Source: Clostridiales bacterium (GTDB taxonomy: Bacteria; Bacillota; Clostridia; Oscillospirales; Acutalibacteraceae). From it: a stretch of DNA of 64,000 nt. Where the stretch lies: the NCBI GenBank assembly GCA_024690965.1, contig JAILOG010000013.1:91125-155124 (forward strand), in the 5' to 3' direction. Numbering within the stretch: the first letter of the stretch is position 1; every line of letters begins with the position of its first letter. Position numbers and translations under genes: made by a program. Positions 63,744 through 64,000 of the stretch are shown here, piece after piece. The notes under the pieces were generated by a model. The model saw only the letters and a list, made by a program, of their open reading frames with translations, searched no databases and was not told the DNA's origin.

Positions 63744-63820
63744 TGGTCCGAGTGACTGGAGTCGAACCAGCGGCCTCTTGAACCCCATTCAAGCGCGCTA
63801 CCAAACTGCGCCACACCCGG
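63744..63820 (-). tRNA. tRNA-Pro (anticodon GGG)
   Basis: 77 nt including an encoded CCA. Acceptor CCGGGTG pairs with CACTCGG (one G-T wobble), discriminator A; D arm GCGCAGTTTGGTAGCGC; anticodon arm CTTGA ATGGGGT TCAAG; T arm with GGTTCGACTCC. Reads CCC/CCU. Confidence 0.93.
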
Positions 63821-63846
63821 ATACGCTGAACTAATCAACAGATAGT

Positions 63847-63875
63847 ATTTTACCACATTACTTAAAATAATGCAA
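63847..63875 (-). promoter_or_regulatory. Promoter of tRNA-Pro
   Basis: Minus strand: TTGCAT (63870-63875), 17-base spacer, TAAAAT (63847-63852) with an upstream TGG (extended -10). Confidence 0.7.
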
Positions 63876-64000
63876 GAGTTTTTTATCATAAATAATAACT
63901 TTTTTGCCGAAACGAGTTTCGCAGCGAAATTTGGAATGGTAAAAAGCGAAATCCGCAGGCTCTAATGTGGCAAGGGAACTGTGCAAACTATGAAAACACA

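Noticed and set aside
63890..64000. Possible gene start or repeat at the right edge
   Set aside because: About 110 bases with a short CGAAAC/GTTTCG hairpin only. Nothing that can be supported.

Overview
The window looks like chromosomal DNA of an anaerobic, low-to-mid GC Firmicute of class Clostridia, most like a dockerin-bearing Ruminococcus/Oscillospiraceae gut or rumen bacterium. Supporting this are four secreted proteins with type I dockerin repeats (a papain-like protease, two serpins and a phosphoesterase-like protein), Clostridia-type nadD-yqeK-rsfS-leuS gene order, AGGAGG ribosome binding sites, frequent TTG/GTG starts and near-consensus sigma-A promoters.

Layout. 1-4.6 kb (minus strand): a truncated Rpf/YabE-like wall protein, an orphan holin plus GH25-LysM lysozyme cassette, and a Cys-rich protein of unknown function. 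4.8-8.8 kb (plus): housekeeping operon nadD-yqeK-rsfS-leuS. 8.9-16.5 kb (plus): an envelope-polymer region with a GT-C membrane protein, an acyltransferase, a MOP flippase, a MurF-like ligase and a Ddl-like ligase. The two ligases deviate at canonical active-site positions. 17-25.7 kb (plus): PP2C phosphatase, Ser/Thr kinase, small membrane protein and a 1901-residue Ig-like surface protein. 25.8-29.5 kb (minus): two paralogous membrane-anchored small proteins and an HtrA protease with eight 32-residue Pro-rich repeats predicted to be cytosolic. 29.6-33.5 kb (minus): a DUF1858 redox protein, htpG and a multispanning membrane protein. 33.7-38.7 kb (plus): a membrane protein of unknown function, a CpsC/CpsD tyrosine-kinase pair and prfC.

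38.8-41.1 kb (plus): dockerin cysteine protease. 41.2-42.4 kb (minus): rarA. 42.5-46.6 kb (plus): SmtB-type Zn sensor, Zn/Cd P-type ATPase and parvulin foldase. 46.7-52 kb (plus): two tandem dockerin serpins whose cores are almost the same but whose reactive loops differ. 52.2-59.9 kb (plus): rpoB-rpoC with their own promoter and no rplJ/rplL in front. 60-60.25 kb: a GC-rich, heavily folded intergenic element. 60.35-62.8 kb (minus): dockerin phosphoesterase-like protein lacking several metal ligands. 62.9-63.8 kb: tRNA-Ser(CGA), a lipoprotein and tRNA-Pro(GGG).

Three themes connect the genes. The first is envelope construction and its control by phosphorylation (8.9-29.5 kb and 33.7-37 kb). 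The second is a secreted dockerin set that pairs a protease with possible protease inhibitors. The third is ordinary information processing (leuS, prfC, rarA, rpoBC, tRNAs). The best candidates for something undescribed are the non-canonical MurF-like/Ddl-like pair with its flippase, the serpin pair with diversified loops, the catalytically degenerate dockerin phosphoesterase, and the structured element at about 60.1 kb.
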